Source: Lentzea nigeriaca (GTDB lineage Bacteria > Actinomycetota > Actinomycetes > Mycobacteriales > Pseudonocardiaceae). From it: 64,000 nt of DNA. The translations under genes and the position numbers were made by a program. The DNA is taken from contig NZ_JAFBCX010000006.1 of NCBI RefSeq assembly GCF_016907955.1, positions 372,001 through 436,000 of the forward strand. The letters are read 5' to 3'. The notes beneath the pieces were generated by a model that saw only the letters and a program-made list of their open reading frames with translations, searched no databases and was not told where the DNA came from. This document shows, piece after piece, positions 63,296-64,000 of the stretch. Position 1 is the first letter of the stretch; the number at the start of each line of letters is the position of its first letter.

Positions 63296-64000
63296 TCACA
63301 CGCGGAAGATCAAACCACCCGGTGAGGACTTCAGGCCGAATTCCGAGTAAACGGCGCGGGCGGCCGCCGCCAACTCCGCGGCGAGTTCCGTTTCTCCACT
63401 CGCGCGGTGGACGCGGGACAGTTCCAGACGGGCTCGCGCGGCACCCACGACGTCGAAGCTCGCGTCGCAGATGGCGGCCGAGTCGCGCAGGTACGCGCGG
63501 GCGGCATCGAGCCGGCCACGCGTGAACTCGTTGCACCCCAACACATACAGCACGAAACTCTCGCCACGGCGGTCCCTCCCCGCCCGTGCCAGGTCAGCCG
63601 CGACGGTCAGGACGTCGAAGGCCTCGTCATGCCGTCCCTCGGCCACGAGCAGCTTGCCGAGCCGGTAGTTGATCTGCGCCAGGATCCGCCCCGGCCCCGC
63701 CTCGCAGACGCCCAGAGCCCCGTTCAGCCGCGCCAGGGCCGACGCCGGGTCGGAGTCGTGGAGGTCGATCTGCGCCAGGTTCTGCAGCACCGACGCCTGG
63801 CCGACGGGATCCCCCAGCCGCTCGTACAACGACAGCGCGCGCTGGTACCACCGCCGTGCCGCCGCGTTGTCCCCCGACGCCCGCGAGACGATACCGATGT
63901 TGCGGTACGTCAGCGCGAGGCCCGCGAGCTCACCGAGGTCCTCGAAGATGTCCTGGGCGAGCAACGCCATCTCTCGCGCGAGGTCGTAGCGGCTCTGGCT
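63296..64000 (-). CDS. TPR-repeat protein, C-terminal end (start beyond window)
   Basis: The frame runs off the right edge; 234 residues are visible. They contain at least four tetratricopeptide repeats (GLALTYRNIGIVSRASGDNAAARRWYQRAL, ASVLQNLAQIDLHDSDPASALARL, INYRLGKLLVAEGRHDEAFDVL, VLYVLGCNEFTRGRLDAARAYL) and an end resembling the TPR tails of AfsR/SARP or LuxR-type ATPase regulators. The effector or ATPase part would lie upstream, outside. A regulator or scaffold is likely; the class cannot be fixed. Confidence 0.85.
   Translation of the reverse strand, partial: SQSRYDLAREMALLAQDIFEDLGELAGLALTYRNIGIVSRASGDNAAARRWYQRALSLYERLGDPVGQASVLQNLAQIDLHDSDPASALARLNGALGVCEAGPGRILAQINYRLGKLLVAEGRHDEAFDVLTVAADLARAGRDRRGESFVLYVLGCNEFTRGRLDAARAYLRDSAAICDASFDVVGAARARLELSRVHRASGETELAAELAAAARAVYSEFGLKSSPGGLIFRV

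Overview
The window is 64 kb of very GC-rich DNA with a strong GC bias at third codon positions, frequent GTG starts and 4-base ATGA/GTGA gene overlaps. An aa3-type ctaD, DUF397/DUF5753 regulator pairs, LAxTG wall-anchored proteins, DUF5313 and B12-responsive ECF genes all point to a filamentous actinobacterium. Gene content suggests Pseudonocardiales (Lentzea/Saccharothrix/Amycolatopsis-like); this placement is inference. No rRNA, CRISPR array, IS element or prophage was seen.

Layout. 0-9.6 kb: mostly housekeeping genes (DinG-type helicase end, two VOC paralogues flanking a PadR regulator, a phospholipase-D-fold protein, a PTH2 protein, serB, ctaD), then a DUF305 lipoprotein, a phosphotransferase and an LAxTG surface protein. 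9.7-14.9 kb: an accessory block with an HExxH peptide-modification-type enzyme translationally coupled to a 63-aa peptide, a second small peptide sharing the same VDWFRR core beside a membrane protein, a 50-aa membrane peptide, a GntR regulator and another membrane protein. This is the best candidate for an undescribed (RiPP-like) system. 15-25.7 kb: two carbohydrate uptake loci, a LacI-controlled alpha-glucoside ABC transporter with GH13 glucosidase and a DeoR-controlled polyol ABC transporter with zinc dehydrogenase. Both lack their own ATPase. A 49-nt palindrome sits before the second. 25.8-30.2 kb: a two-component system, a radical-SAM-like protein without its Fe-S cysteines, and an XRE/DUF397 pair.

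30.3-39 kb: a compact minus-strand operon (SDR, double-VOC protein, Tat-exported bicovalent flavin oxidase, membrane acyltransferase, sugar-phosphate cyclase of the 2-epi-5-epi-valiolone synthase type, two cupins, MFS exporter) read away from a divergent TetR gene, with a perfect 22-bp palindrome between. This looks like a small cyclitol biosynthetic cluster. 39-45.5 kb: asparaginase with HxlR, then a methionine-salvage operon (mtnA, mtnC, mtnB, mtnD) led by an acyl-CoA-dehydrogenase-fold oxidoreductase, and a cold-shock gene.

45.5-53.5 kb: mixed genes (PI-PLC-like secreted protein, aminotransferase, glycosyltransferase, OhrR-type MarR, surE with a PfkB kinase) and two decayed genes, a glycolate-oxidase-like FAD gene and the tail of a chitin-binding protein. 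53.5-59.5 kb: a B12 uptake operon with a cobalamin riboswitch, then a transcobalamin-like system split over several proteins (an alpha/alpha-barrel LAxTG protein and two DUF4430 proteins), then EcfT, a double EcfA and an S component. 59.5-64 kb: an unrecognised two-part protein, a flavin monooxygenase, a Uma2 nuclease-fold protein and the end of a TPR protein that runs off the window.
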